A stretch of 64,000 nt of DNA from Serratia fonticola (GTDB taxonomy: Bacteria > Pseudomonadota > Gammaproteobacteria > Enterobacterales > Enterobacteriaceae): positions 806,001 through 870,000 of the forward strand of contig NZ_VFMK01000001.1 in assembly GCF_006715025.1 (NCBI RefSeq). Reading direction: 5' to 3'. Numbering within the stretch: the first letter of the stretch is position 1; the number at the start of each line of letters is the position of its first letter. The notes beneath the pieces are model-generated. The model was not told the DNA's origin. It worked only from the letters and a program-made list of their open reading frames with translations, and searched no databases. The position numbers were made by a program, and so were the translations under genes. Positions 1 through 7,405 of the stretch are shown piece after piece.

Positions 1-436
1 TAAAACCGTAAAAGGTGGCCGTATTTTCAGCTTTACCGCACTGACAGTCGTTGGTGATGGTAACGGTCGCGTTGGTTTTGGCTACGGCAAAGCACGCGAA
101 GTTCCAGCAGCGATCCAGAAAGCGATGGAAAAAGCCCGTCGCAACATGATGAATGTCGCGCTGAACAGCGGCACCCTGCAGCATCCTGTTAAAGGTGCTC
201 ATACGGGGTCTCGTGTGTTCATGCAGCCTGCTCACGAAGGTACCGGTATCATCGCGGGTGGTGCAATGCGCGCCGTTCTCGAAGTTGCTGGGGTGCACAA
301 CGTATTGGCTAAAGCTTATGGTTCCACCAACCCGATCAACGTGGTTCGTGCAACTATCGATGCTTTGGCAAATATGAAGTCTCCTGAAATGGTCGCTGCC
401 AAGCGTGGTAAATCCGTTGCAGACATTCTGGGGTAA
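1..436 (+). CDS. rpsE: 30S ribosomal protein S5 (partial, N-terminus outside window)
   Basis: The reading frame is open from base 2 and ends with TAA at 434-436. The visible protein matches E. coli S5 nearly residue for residue from about residue 23 (KTVKGGRIFSF) to the end; roughly 22 N-terminal residues lie upstream of the window. S5 is part of the 30S subunit and contributes to translational accuracy. The glycine-rich loop FGYGKAREVP and the segment GAMRAVLEVAGVHN typical of S5 are present. It ends in Gly where E. coli has one extra Lys. rpmD starts 6 bp downstream, as expected for the spc operon. Confidence 0.97.
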   Translation, partial: KTVKGGRIFSFTALTVVGDGNGRVGFGYGKAREVPAAIQKAMEKARRNMMNVALNSGTLQHPVKGAHTGSRVFMQPAHEGTGIIAGGAMRAVLEVAGVHNVLAKAYGSTNPINVVRATIDALANMKSPEMVAAKRGKSVADILG

Positions 437-442
437 TTGACC

Positions 443-622
443 ATGGCTAAGACTATCAAAGTTACACAAGTTCGCAGCGCCATTGGCCGTCTGCCGAAGC
501 ATAAAGCTACACTGCTCGGTCTGGGTCTGCGTCGTATTGGTCACACCGTAGAGCGCGAGGATACTCCTGCTGTACGCGGTATGATCAACCTGGTTTCCTA
601 CATGGTTAAAGTTGAGGAGTAA
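443..622 (+). CDS. rpmD: 50S ribosomal protein L30
   Basis: This 59-residue protein (MAKTIKVTQVRSAIG...) is the same length as E. coli L30 and nearly identical to it. L30 is a small surface protein of the 50S subunit. The ATG at 443 is chosen over an in-frame TTG at 437 because it gives the canonical N-terminus MAKTIK. It sits between rpsE (6 bp gap) and rplO (3 bp gap) in the spc operon and is presumably translationally coupled. Nothing unusual is seen. Confidence 0.97.
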   Translation: MAKTIKVTQVRSAIGRLPKHKATLLGLGLRRIGHTVEREDTPAVRGMINLVSYMVKVEE

Positions 623-625
623 CAG

Positions 626-1060
626 ATGCGTTTAAATACTCTGTCTCCGGCTGAAGGTGCCAAGCATGCGCCGAAGCGTGTAGGTCGTGGTATTGGTTCT
701 GGCCTGGGTAAAACCGGCGGCCGTGGTCACAAAGGTCAGAAGTCTCGTTCTGGCGGTGGCGTACGTCGTGGTTTTGAAGGTGGTCAGATGCCTTTATATC
801 GTCGTTTGCCGAAATTCGGCTTCACCTCTCGCAAAGCTATGATCACGGCAGAAGTTCGTCTGTCTGAACTGGCTCTGATTGAAGGCGACGTAATCGACCT
901 TAACACGCTGAAAGCCGCTAACGTTGTTGGTACCCAGATCGAGTTCGCGAAAGTTATGCTTTCTGGCGAAATCGCTCGTCCGGTTACCCTGCGTGGTCTG
1001 CGTGTCACCAAAGGCGCTCGTGCTGCTATCGAGGCTGCTGGCGGTAAAATTGAGGAATAA
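626..1060 (+). CDS. rplO: 50S ribosomal protein L15
   Basis: This 144-residue protein is collinear with E. coli L15. The N-terminal half is very basic and glycine-rich (KRVGRGIGSGLGKTGGRGHKGQ), the extension that threads into 23S rRNA; the C-terminal globular half ends AGGKIEE. L15 is a late-assembly protein of the large subunit. The gene is 3 bp after rpmD and 7 bp before secY, so ribosomal proteins and the translocon core are made from one transcript, as in other enterobacteria. Confidence 0.97.
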   Translation: MRLNTLSPAEGAKHAPKRVGRGIGSGLGKTGGRGHKGQKSRSGGGVRRGFEGGQMPLYRRLPKFGFTSRKAMITAEVRLSELALIEGDVIDLNTLKAANVVGTQIEFAKVMLSGEIARPVTLRGLRVTKGARAAIEAAGGKIEE

Positions 1061-1067
1061 GTAGCAG

Positions 1068-2399
1068 ATGGCTAAGCAACCAGGATTAGATTTTCAAAGT
1101 GCTAAAGGCGGACTCGGTGAGCTGAAGCGCAGACTTTTGTTTGTTATCGGCGCGCTGATTGTTTTCCGCATCGGCTCTTTCATTCCGATTCCTGGTATCG
1201 ATGCCACTGTGCTTGCCAAATTGCTCGAGCAGCAAAGAGGCACCATCATTGAAATGTTTAACATGTTCTCTGGTGGTGCTCTCAGCCGTGCTTCTATTTT
1301 TGCTCTGGGGATCATGCCGTATATCTCGGCGTCGATCATTATCCAGCTACTGACGGTGGTTCATCCAGCGTTAGCGGAAATCAAGAAAGAAGGGGAGGCT
1401 GGCCGTCGCAAGATTAGCCAGTACACCCGCTACGGTACGCTGGTATTAGCCATATTCCAGTCGATCGGTATTGCTACCGGTCTGCCGAATATGCCTGGTA
1501 TGCAGGGCCTGGTATTAAACCCAGGCTTTGCATTCTACTTTACTGCGGTAGTGAGCCTGGTGACCGGGACAATGTTCCTGATGTGGCTGGGTGAGCAGAT
1601 TACTGAGCGTGGTATCGGTAACGGTATCTCGATCATTATCTTCGCGGGTATTGTGGCGGGTCTTCCGCCGGCAATTGGCCATACTATTGAGCAAGCTCGG
1701 CAAGGCGACCTGCACTTCCTCCTGTTGCTGTTGGTTGCAGTATTAGTGTTTGCAGTAACCTTCTTCGTTGTTTTCATCGAACGTGGTCAACGTCGTATCG
1801 TCGTTAACTATGCGAAACGTCAACAAGGTCGTCGTGTTTACGCAGCACAGAGCACACACTTACCGTTGAAAGTGAACATGGCAGGGGTTATCCCGGCAAT
1901 CTTCGCTTCCAGCATTATTCTGTTCCCTGCCACGATTGCATCATGGTTTGGGGGCGGTACCGGTTGGAACTGGCTGACAACGATTTCGCTGTATTTGCAG
2001 CCTGGACAACCGCTTTATGTGTTACTCTATGCGTCTGCAATCATCTTCTTCTGTTTCTTCTACACGGCGTTGGTTTTCAACCCGCGTGAAACAGCAGATA
2101 ACCTGAAGAAGTCCGGTGCCTTCGTACCAGGAATTCGTCCGGGAGAGCAAACGGCGAAGTATATTGATAAAGTAATGACGCGTTTAACCCTGGTGGGCGC
2201 GATGTACATTACTTTCATCTGCCTGATCCCGGAGTTCATGCGTGATGCAATGAAAGTGCCATTCTACTTTGGTGGTACCTCGCTACTGATCGTTGTTGTC
2301 GTCATCATGGACTTTATGGCTCAAGTGCAAACTCTGATGATGTCAAGTCAGTACGAGTCTGCATTGAAGAAAGCAAACCTGAAAGGCTATAACCGCTAG
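1068..2399 (+). CDS. secY: Preprotein translocase subunit SecY
   Basis: SecY is the channel-forming subunit of the SecYEG translocon in the inner membrane. The 443-residue length equals E. coli SecY. Ten hydrophobic segments can be counted, beginning with LLFVIGALIVFRIGSFIPIPG near residues 23-43. The N-terminal MAKQPGLDFQSAKGG and the C-terminal SSQYESALKKANLKGYNR are typical; cytoplasmic loops with basic clusters (ERGQRRIVVNYAKRQQGRR) contact the ribosome and SecA. It is the penultimate gene of the spc operon; rpmJ follows after 33 bp. Confidence 0.97.
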   Translation: MAKQPGLDFQSAKGGLGELKRRLLFVIGALIVFRIGSFIPIPGIDATVLAKLLEQQRGTIIEMFNMFSGGALSRASIFALGIMPYISASIIIQLLTVVHPALAEIKKEGEAGRRKISQYTRYGTLVLAIFQSIGIATGLPNMPGMQGLVLNPGFAFYFTAVVSLVTGTMFLMWLGEQITERGIGNGISIIIFAGIVAGLPPAIGHTIEQARQGDLHFLLLLLVAVLVFAVTFFVVFIERGQRRIVVNYAKRQQGRRVYAAQSTHLPLKVNMAGVIPAIFASSIILFPATIASWFGGGTGWNWLTTISLYLQPGQPLYVLLYASAIIFFCFFYTALVFNPRETADNLKKSGAFVPGIRPGEQTAKYIDKVMTRLTLVGAMYITFICLIPEFMRDAMKVPFYFGGTSLLIVVVVIMDFMAQVQTLMMSSQYESALKKANLKGYNR

Positions 2400-2432
2400 T
2401 CAGGTGCGTTTGAGAAGTTACGGAGAGTAAAA

Positions 2433-2549
2433 ATGAAAGTTCGTGCTTCCGTCAAGAAATTATGTCGTAACTGCAAAATCGTTAAGCGTAACGGTGTCGT
2501 TCGTGTGATTTGCAGTGCCGAGCCGAAGCATAAACAGCGTCAAGGCTGA
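2433..2549 (+). CDS. rpmJ: 50S ribosomal protein L36
   Basis: A short 38-codon gene: [19 protein letters not shown]... ending KHKQRQG. It matches E. coli L36 at all but two positions. Four putative zinc ligands are visible (C11, C14, C27, H33), so this is the zinc-containing (C+) form. The start has a good ribosome-binding site (GGAGAG) 7-8 bases upstream. It is the last gene of the spc operon and is followed by a hairpin and then the alpha operon leader. Confidence 0.96.
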
Positions 2550-2584
2550 TTATCTCGCATATTTTTCTTGCAAAGTTGGGTTGA

Positions 2585-2615
2585 GCTGGCTAGATTAGCC
2601 AGCCAATCTTTTGTA
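2585..2615 (+). terminator. Hairpin after rpmJ, probable spc operon terminator or attenuator
   Basis: An 8-bp perfect stem (GCTGGCTA at 2585-2592 with TAGCCAGC at 2596-2603) with a 3-base loop is followed by AATCTTTTG. The T-run is interrupted, so termination is probably partial and transcription may continue into the alpha operon. Basis: base pairing seen directly; function inferred. Confidence 0.6.
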
Positions 2616-2620
2616 TGTAG

Positions 2621-2698
2621 CTGCAACATTATTTGAGTATCCTGAAAACGGGCTTTTCAGAATGGTGTTGCCGTAAAAAATAGTAGGAGTGCATAGTG
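2621..2698 (+). promoter_or_regulatory. Alpha operon leader: S4-binding pseudoknot and rpsM ribosome-binding site
   Basis: The leader upstream of rpsM carries the conserved element CCTGAAAACGGGCTTTTCAG, a stem (CTGAAAA with TTTTCAG) nested in an outer GCAAC/GTTGC pairing, then AGTAGGAGTGCATAGTG. This matches the E. coli alpha-operon leader, whose pseudoknot binds ribosomal protein S4 and traps the 30S subunit, repressing rpsM, rpsK, rpsD and rplQ. S4 itself is encoded downstream (rpsD), closing the feedback loop. The outer stem differs in sequence from E. coli but the pairing is kept. Confidence 0.85.
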
Positions 2699-3052
2699 GC
2701 CCGTATAGCAGGCATTAACATTCCTGATCATAAACATACCGTTATCGCGTTAACGTCGATCTTCGGAATCGGCAAAACTCGTTCACAGTCCATCTGTGCT
2801 GCAACGGGTATTGCTGAAAATGTTAAGATCAGTGAGCTGTCTGAAGAGCAAATTGAACAGCTGCGTGAAGCAGTTGCGAAATTCACTGTTGAAGGTGATT
2901 TGCGTCGTGAAGTTACCCTGAGCATCAAGCGTCTGATGGATCTTGGTACATACCGTGGTTTACGCCATCGTCGTGGTCTGCCAGTACGCGGTCAGCGTAC
3001 CAAGACCAACGCACGTACCCGTAAGGGTCCGCGTAAACCGATCAAGAAATAA
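2696..3052 (+). CDS. rpsM: 30S ribosomal protein S13
   Basis: This 118-residue protein (MARIAGINIPDHKHT...) matches E. coli S13, a protein of the 30S head that contacts the A- and P-site tRNAs and forms bridges with the 50S subunit. Translation starts at GTG (2696) as in E. coli, within the S4-controlled leader, preceded by AGGAG. The basic C-terminus (RTKTNARTRKGPRKPIKK) is the tRNA-contacting tail. It is the first gene of the alpha operon; rpsK follows after 16 bp. Confidence 0.97.
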   Translation: MARIAGINIPDHKHTVIALTSIFGIGKTRSQSICAATGIAENVKISELSEEQIEQLREAVAKFTVEGDLRREVTLSIKRLMDLGTYRGLRHRRGLPVRGQRTKTNARTRKGPRKPIKK

Positions 3053-3068
3053 TCGGGGTGATTGAATA

Positions 3069-3458
3069 ATGGCAAAGGCACCTGTTCGTACACGTAAGCG
3101 TGTAAGAAAACAAGTCTCTGACGGCGTGGCTCATATCCATGCTTCTTTCAACAACACCATTGTAACTATTACCGATCGTCAGGGTAATGCTTTGGGTTGG
3201 GCAACTGCCGGTGGTTCCGGTTTCCGTGGTTCTCGTAAGTCAACTCCGTTTGCAGCTCAGGTTGCAGCCGAACGTTGTGCTGACGCAGTTAAAGAATACG
3301 GTATCAAGAACCTGGAAGTTATGGTTAAAGGACCTGGTCCTGGTCGTGAGTCTACTATCCGCGCTCTGAACGCGGCTGGTTTCCGCATCACTAATATTAC
3401 TGATGTGACTCCGATCCCTCATAACGGTTGTCGTCCGCCGAAAAAGCGTCGCGTGTAA
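3069..3458 (+). CDS. rpsK: 30S ribosomal protein S11
   Basis: This 129-residue protein is collinear with E. coli S11, a platform protein of the 30S subunit near the mRNA exit site. Family hallmarks are [19 protein letters not shown] and the C-terminal [19 protein letters not shown]. In E. coli an N-terminal residue is methylated by PrmB after Met removal; the MAKAPVR start fits. It lies between rpsM and rpsD in the alpha operon. Confidence 0.97.
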
Positions 3459-3491
3459 CGCCCCTGCTTTTCGGATTGTTGGAGAAAGAAA

Positions 3492-4112
3492 ATGGCAAGA
3501 TATTTGGGTCCTAAGCTCAAGCTTAGCCGCCGCGAGGGCACAGACCTGTTCCTGAAGTCTGGCGTTCGCGCGATCGATTCAAAGTGCAAAATTGAGCAAC
3601 CACCTGGTCAACACGGTGCGCGTAAACCGCGTCTGTCTGACTACGGTGTACAGTTACGTGAGAAGCAAAAAGTTCGCCGTATGTACGGTGTTCTGGAGCG
3701 TCAGTTCCGTAACTATTACAAAGCAGCAACCCGCCTGAAAGGCAACACAGGTGAAAACCTGTTGGCCCTTCTGGAAGGTCGTCTGGACAACGTTGTTTAC
3801 CGTATGGGCTTCGGCGCCACTCGTGCAGAAGCACGTCAGCTGGTTAGCCACAAAGCAGTTATGGTAAATGGTCGCGTTGTTAACATCGCTTCTTATCAGG
3901 TATCTCCGAATGACGTAGTCAGCATCCGCGAGAAAGCTAAAAAGCAATCTCGTGTGAAGGCTTCTCTGGAGCTGGCTGAGCAGCGTGAAAAGCCGACTTG
4001 GCTGGAAGTTGATGCTGCGAAGATGGAAGGTGTGTTCAAACGTATTCCTGAACGTACTGATCTGTCCGCCGACATTAACGAACACCTGATCGTCGAGCTT
4101 TACTCCAAGTAA
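3492..4112 (+). CDS. rpsD: 30S ribosomal protein S4, alpha-operon autoregulator
   Basis: This 206-residue protein has the E. coli length and near-identical sequence. S4 nucleates assembly of the 5' domain of 16S rRNA, forms part of the mRNA entry helicase, and represses its own operon by binding the leader upstream of rpsM. The N-terminal basic segment (MARYLGPKLKLSRREGTDL) and an S4 RNA-binding domain around residues 95-160 (LEGRLDNVVYRMGF...RQLVSHKAVMVNGR) are visible. A GGAGAAAG ribosome-binding site precedes ATG. Confidence 0.97.
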   Translation: MARYLGPKLKLSRREGTDLFLKSGVRAIDSKCKIEQPPGQHGARKPRLSDYGVQLREKQKVRRMYGVLERQFRNYYKAATRLKGNTGENLLALLEGRLDNVVYRMGFGATRAEARQLVSHKAVMVNGRVVNIASYQVSPNDVVSIREKAKKQSRVKASLELAEQREKPTWLEVDAAKMEGVFKRIPERTDLSADINEHLIVELYSK

Positions 4113-4138
4113 GGCTTGAGTTTCAAAGAGAGGACACA

Positions 4139-5128
4139 ATGCAGGGTTCTGTGACAGAGTTTCTAAAACCGCGCCTGGTAGATATCGAGCAAGTCAGTTC
4201 GACGCACGCCAAGGTGACCCTTGAGCCTTTAGAGCGTGGCTTTGGCCATACTCTTGGCAACGCACTGCGCCGTATTCTGCTTTCATCTATGCCGGGTTGC
4301 GCGGTGACCGAGGTTGAGATTGATGGTGTACTACATGAGTACAGCACCAAAGAAGGCGTACAGGAAGATATCCTGGAGATCCTGCTCAACCTGAAAGGGC
4401 TGGCGGTGAGAGTTCAAGGCAAAGATGAAGTTATTCTTACCCTGAATAAATCTGGCATTGGCCCTGTGACCGCTGCCGACATCACCCATGATGGTGATGT
4501 CGAAATCGTCAAGCCGCAGCACGTTATCTGCCACCTGACCGATGAGAACGCTGCTATCAGCATGCGTATCAAAGTTCAGCGCGGTCGTGGTTATGTGCCG
4601 GCTTCTGCCCGAATTCATTCGGAAGAAGATGAGCGCCCGATTGGTCGTCTGTTGGTTGACGCCTGCTATAGCCCTGTAGAGCGTATTGCCTACAATGTTG
4701 AAGCAGCGCGTGTAGAACAGCGTACCGACTTGGACAAGCTGGTCATCGAGATGGAAACCAATGGCACGATCGATCCTGAAGAGGCGATCCGCCGTGCGGC
4801 CACCATTCTGGCTGAACAACTGGAAGCTTTCGTTGACTTACGTGATGTACGTCAGCCGGAAGTGAAAGAAGAGAAACCAGAGTTCGATCCGATCTTGCTG
4901 CGCCCTGTTGACGATCTGGAATTGACTGTCCGCTCTGCTAACTGCCTCAAGGCAGAAGCTATCCACTACATCGGTGATCTGGTACAGCGTACCGAGGTTG
5001 AGCTGTTGAAAACGCCTAACCTGGGTAAAAAATCTCTTACTGAGATTAAAGACGTGCTGGCCTCCCGTGGTCTGTCTCTGGGCATGCGCCTGGAAAACTG
5101 GCCACCGGCAAGCATTGCTGACGAGTAA
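4139..5128 (+). CDS. rpoA: RNA polymerase subunit alpha
   Basis: This 329-residue protein has the same length as E. coli RpoA. The N-terminal domain (about 1-235) forms the dimer that nucleates core assembly ([26 protein letters not shown]). A flexible linker leads to the C-terminal domain (about 250-329), which binds UP elements and activators such as CRP; the DNA-contact segment [14 protein letters not shown] and [17 protein letters not shown] are intact. It sits between rpsD and rplQ; in E. coli rpoA escapes the S4 translational repression acting on its neighbours. Confidence 0.98.
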
Positions 5129-5168
5129 CCGGATCACAGGTTAAGGTTTTACTGAGAAGGATAAGGTC

Positions 5169-5558
5169 ATGCGCCATCGTAAGAGTGGTCGTCAACTGAA
5201 CCGTAACAGCAGCCATCGCCAGGCTATGTTCCGTAACATGGCCGGCTCTTTGGTTCGTCATGAAATCATCAAGACGACCCTGCCAAAAGCGAAAGAGCTG
5301 CGTCGCGTTGTTGAGCCGCTGATTACTCTTGCCAAGACCGACAGCGTAGCTAATCGTCGTCTGGCATTCGCCCGTACTCGTGATAACGAGATCGTGGCAA
5401 AACTGTTTAACGAGCTGGGCCCGCGTTTCGCGAGCCGTGCCGGTGGTTACACTCGCATTCTGAAGTGTGGCTTCCGCGCAGGCGACAACGCGCCGATGGC
5501 ATACATCGAGCTGGTTGATCGTGCTGAGTCTCAAGCAGAAGTGGCAACTGCAGAGTAA
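5169..5558 (+). CDS. rplQ: 50S ribosomal protein L17
   Basis: This 129-residue protein (MRHRKSGRQLNRNSSHRQAMFRNMAGSL...) matches E. coli L17, a large-subunit protein near the peptide exit tunnel. The C-terminus (ELVDRAESQAEVATAE) is slightly different from E. coli, as is usual for this tail. The gene is last in the alpha operon, 40 bp after rpoA with an AGAAGGAT ribosome-binding site, and is followed by a strong intrinsic terminator. Confidence 0.97.
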   Translation: MRHRKSGRQLNRNSSHRQAMFRNMAGSLVRHEIIKTTLPKAKELRRVVEPLITLAKTDSVANRRLAFARTRDNEIVAKLFNELGPRFASRAGGYTRILKCGFRAGDNAPMAYIELVDRAESQAEVATAE

Positions 5559-5570
5559 TCTGTAGACGCG

Positions 5571-5601
5571 TAAAAAAACCGGGCTTGCCCGGTTTTTTTA
5601 C
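5571..5601 (+). terminator. Intrinsic terminator of the alpha operon
   Basis: A long stem, A-run plus CCGGGC paired with GCCCGG plus T-run, with a TT loop at 5585-5586, is followed by seven T's. It lies 13 bp past the rplQ stop. The A-run on the upstream side makes it potentially bidirectional, although no minus-strand gene ends here. Confidence 0.93.
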
Positions 5602-5704
5602 GTCTGTTATCCGCTAAACGTGCTTTCCCTCGCGCCCATCTCTTAAGATCCCTCACTATATCCGCTATGCTAAGGCTAAAATCTGTTCGTCAGAAGGTCA
5701 CATT

Positions 5705-6079
5705 ATGTGGTTACTCGATGCGTGGGCAGAGCGCCATATTCTGGATGCTCAAAAGAACGGGGAGCTGGATAACCTTCCTGGTCAAGGCCAGCCGCTGGTG
5801 TTGGATGATGACAGCGCGGTGCCCGCTGAATTACGTGCCGGATTTCGCTTACTGAAGAATGCCGGTTATCTTCCTCCTGAACTGGAAGATCGCAAGGAGG
5901 CAGTGACAGTCGCCCAATTGCTGAAAGGGATTAATAGCCAGCATCCTGATTATGTGGCTTTGAGTAAACGCATGGCGCTACTGGAACACCGTCTACGCCA
6001 GGCCGGTATGAGTACTGATTTCCTGCATGGGGAATATCACAAGGCGGTAAGTGAGAAATTCAATCAGGAGGAGGCATGA
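5705..6079 (+). CDS. yhdN: DUF1992 family protein YhdN
   Basis: A 124-residue protein, MWLLDAWAERHILDAQKNGELDNLPGQGQPL, with the N-terminal DnaJ-homolog-related (DUF1992) signature 'AERHI..A...GE.DNLPG.G.PL'. The family has no firmly established molecular role. In E. coli yhdN also lies between rplQ and zntR. Its stop overlaps the upstream candidate start of zntR by 4 bases (ATGA), so the two are probably co-transcribed. No signal peptide or membrane segment is seen. Confidence 0.9.
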   Translation: MWLLDAWAERHILDAQKNGELDNLPGQGQPLVLDDDSAVPAELRAGFRLLKNAGYLPPELEDRKEAVTVAQLLKGINSQHPDYVALSKRMALLEHRLRQAGMSTDFLHGEYHKAVSEKFNQEEA

Positions 6080-6510
6080 TGTTCAAGATCGGTCAATTAG
6101 CCAAGCTGGCAGGCGTGACACCGGATACGGTGCGTTATTATGAGAAGCAGGGCATGATGGACCATAATGTTCGCACAGAAGGCGGCTATCGCTTATACAG
6201 TGAACAGGATCTACAGCGCTTACGTTTTATTCGCTATGCCAAGCAACTGGGTTTTACGCTAGAAACGATTGCAGAGTTGTTGTCGATCCGCGTAGATCCA
6301 GAGCACCATACGTGCAAAGAGTCTAAGTCTATCGTCGATGCGCGTTTACGGGACGTTGAAGACAAGCTTACCGAACTGACGAGAATGCGCGAATCGCTTA
6401 AACGACTCAGCGACGCTTGCTGCGGTAGTGCGCATACGAGTAATTACTGCTCTATTCTGGAGGCCTTGGAGCAAGGCGCTAATGAAGAAAGAGCAAAAAG
6501 CGCAGTTTGA
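6079..6510 (+). CDS. zntR: Zn(II)-responsive MerR-family regulator ZntR
   Basis: A MerR-family activator that in E. coli induces the Zn/Cd/Pb exporter gene zntA by DNA distortion. The winged-helix N-terminus (FKIGQLAKLAGVTPDTVRYYEKQGMM) is followed by a dimerization helix. Metal-ligand cysteines and histidine match E. coli: C79 (HHTC), C114-C115 (DACCGSAH), H119, C124 (NYCSI). The second ATG (6079) is preferred over 6076 because AGGAGG at 6067-6072 is then 6 bases away and the protein aligns with the E. coli N-terminus. zntA is not in this window. Confidence 0.94.
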   Translation: MFKIGQLAKLAGVTPDTVRYYEKQGMMDHNVRTEGGYRLYSEQDLQRLRFIRYAKQLGFTLETIAELLSIRVDPEHHTCKESKSIVDARLRDVEDKLTELTRMRESLKRLSDACCGSAHTSNYCSILEALEQGANEERAKSAV

Positions 6511-6590
6511 ATACGTGTGGCTCTTTAATTTTTACGTGTCCGGCAGTATTATCGGCGCGTTTATTATCACTAACCAACAGGAAGATTATC

Positions 6591-6797
6591 ATGACTCAAT
6601 ATCGTCATACCAAAGGTCAGATACAGGACAATGCCATTGAGGCGTTATTACGCGATCCTCTGTTCCGCCAGCGGATAGAAAAGAATAACAAAGGGAAAGG
6701 CAGCTACCGGCGTAAAGAAAAACACGCAAAAGGCGGTAACTGGGAGGCCAGTGGTAAGTTGTTCAACGGCAATTTACCACTGGCCTTCTGGTTTTAA
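6591..6797 (+). CDS. arfA: Alternative ribosome-rescue factor A
   Basis: ArfA recruits RF2 to ribosomes stalled on nonstop mRNA when trans-translation fails. The protein is 68 residues, MTQYRHTKGQIQDNAIEALLRDPLFRQRIEKNNKGKG..., nearly identical to the functional part of E. coli ArfA through EASGK; the lysine/glycine-rich RNA-binding region (KNNKGKGSYRRKEKHAKGG) is present. A strong hairpin inside the last 50 bases of the gene should yield a truncated nonstop mRNA. The ATG at 6591 gives the conserved start; upstream in-frame codons from 6507 lack support. It converges on mscL. Confidence 0.93.
   Translation: MTQYRHTKGQIQDNAIEALLRDPLFRQRIEKNNKGKGSYRRKEKHAKGGNWEASGKLFNGNLPLAFWF
6745..6790 (+). 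promoter_or_regulatory. Intragenic arfA hairpin producing nonstop mRNA
   Basis: A perfect 13-bp stem (AGGCCAGTGGTAA at 6745-6757 with its complement at 6774-6786, loop of 16) lies inside arfA and ends only 8 bases before the stop codon, followed by TCTGGTTTT. In E. coli the equivalent hairpin is an RNase III or terminator site that makes arfA mRNA stopless, so the protein is degraded via tmRNA unless trans-translation is limiting. The pairing is seen here; the mechanism is known from E. coli. Confidence 0.85.
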
Positions 6798-6800
6798 GCG

Positions 6801-6834
6801 ATAAAAAAGCCATCTGATAGAGATGGCTTTTTTA
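6801..6834. terminator. Bidirectional terminator between arfA and mscL
   Basis: A 13-bp stem (AAAAAAGCCATCT / AGATGGCTTTTTT) with loop GATAG lies between the convergent genes arfA and mscL. T-runs follow the stem on both strands, so it can end both transcripts. Confidence 0.92.
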
Positions 6835-6850
6835 CATGACCAAGGATGAT

Positions 6851-7267
6851 TTACAGTTTTGGCTGTTGCTGATGACTCAGCAGATCGCGGATTTCAGTAA
6901 GCAGCTTCTCTTCTGCCGTAGGTGCAGGTGGCGCAGCTGGCTCTTCAACTTCGTTACGACGCAATTTATTCATTAATTTGATGGCCATAAAGATCGCGAA
7001 GGCGACAATAACGAAATCAAAAATATTCTGCAGGAATGAGCCATAGTTCATCACTACTGCTGGGACATTGTCTTTAGCTTCACGTAATACCAGATGGAAT
7101 TGTTTAAAATCGACCCCGCCAATCAATAACCCTAGCGGCGGCATGATGATATCGGCAACCAGCGAGGAAACGATTTTACCGAATGCGGCACCGATGATCA
7201 CACCGACAGCCAGATCGACCACGTTGCCACGCATGGCAAACTCGCGGAACTCTTTTAACATACCCAT
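6851..7267 (-). CDS. mscL: Large-conductance mechanosensitive channel
   Basis: MscL is the homopentameric inner-membrane channel that opens under extreme membrane tension on hypo-osmotic shock. The protein is 138 residues: MGMLKEFREFAMRGNVVDLAVGVIIGAAFGKIV with TM1 at about 18-45, a periplasmic loop, TM2 near residues 75-100 (FLQNIFDFVIVAFAIFMAIKLMNKL), and a C-terminal amphipathic bundle helix (EEKLLTEIRDLL). The start at 7267 is chosen because GAGGGG lies 7-8 bases upstream; an ATG at 7282 lacks a site. It is oriented with trkA and converges on arfA. Confidence 0.95.
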   Translation of the reverse strand: MGMLKEFREFAMRGNVVDLAVGVIIGAAFGKIVSSLVADIIMPPLGLLIGGVDFKQFHLVLREAKDNVPAVVMNYGSFLQNIFDFVIVAFAIFMAIKLMNKLRRNEVEEPAAPPAPTAEEKLLTEIRDLLSHQQQPKL

Positions 7268-7318
7268 CAGAACACCCCTCAAAAAATTAGTAACGCAATT
7301 TTAACAAAGCAATTCCCC

Positions 7319-7380
7319 TTTGACACAATCAGTATAGGAAAATTTTTTGTTTTTCCTAATTCTCGACTGGGATGTGTCAA
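7319..7380. other. Nested inverted repeats between mscL and trkA
   Basis: TTGACACA (7320-7327) and TGTGTCAA (7373-7380) are perfect inverted repeats and enclose a second hairpin, AGGAAAA / TTTTCCT (7336-7342 / 7350-7356), with a T/A-rich loop. The inner hairpin could terminate trkA transcripts; the outer pair could also be an operator or contain part of the mscL promoter. Function is not established from sequence. Confidence 0.5.
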
Positions 7381-7405
7381 AAAATCATTCGCATGATTTA
7401 AGTAT

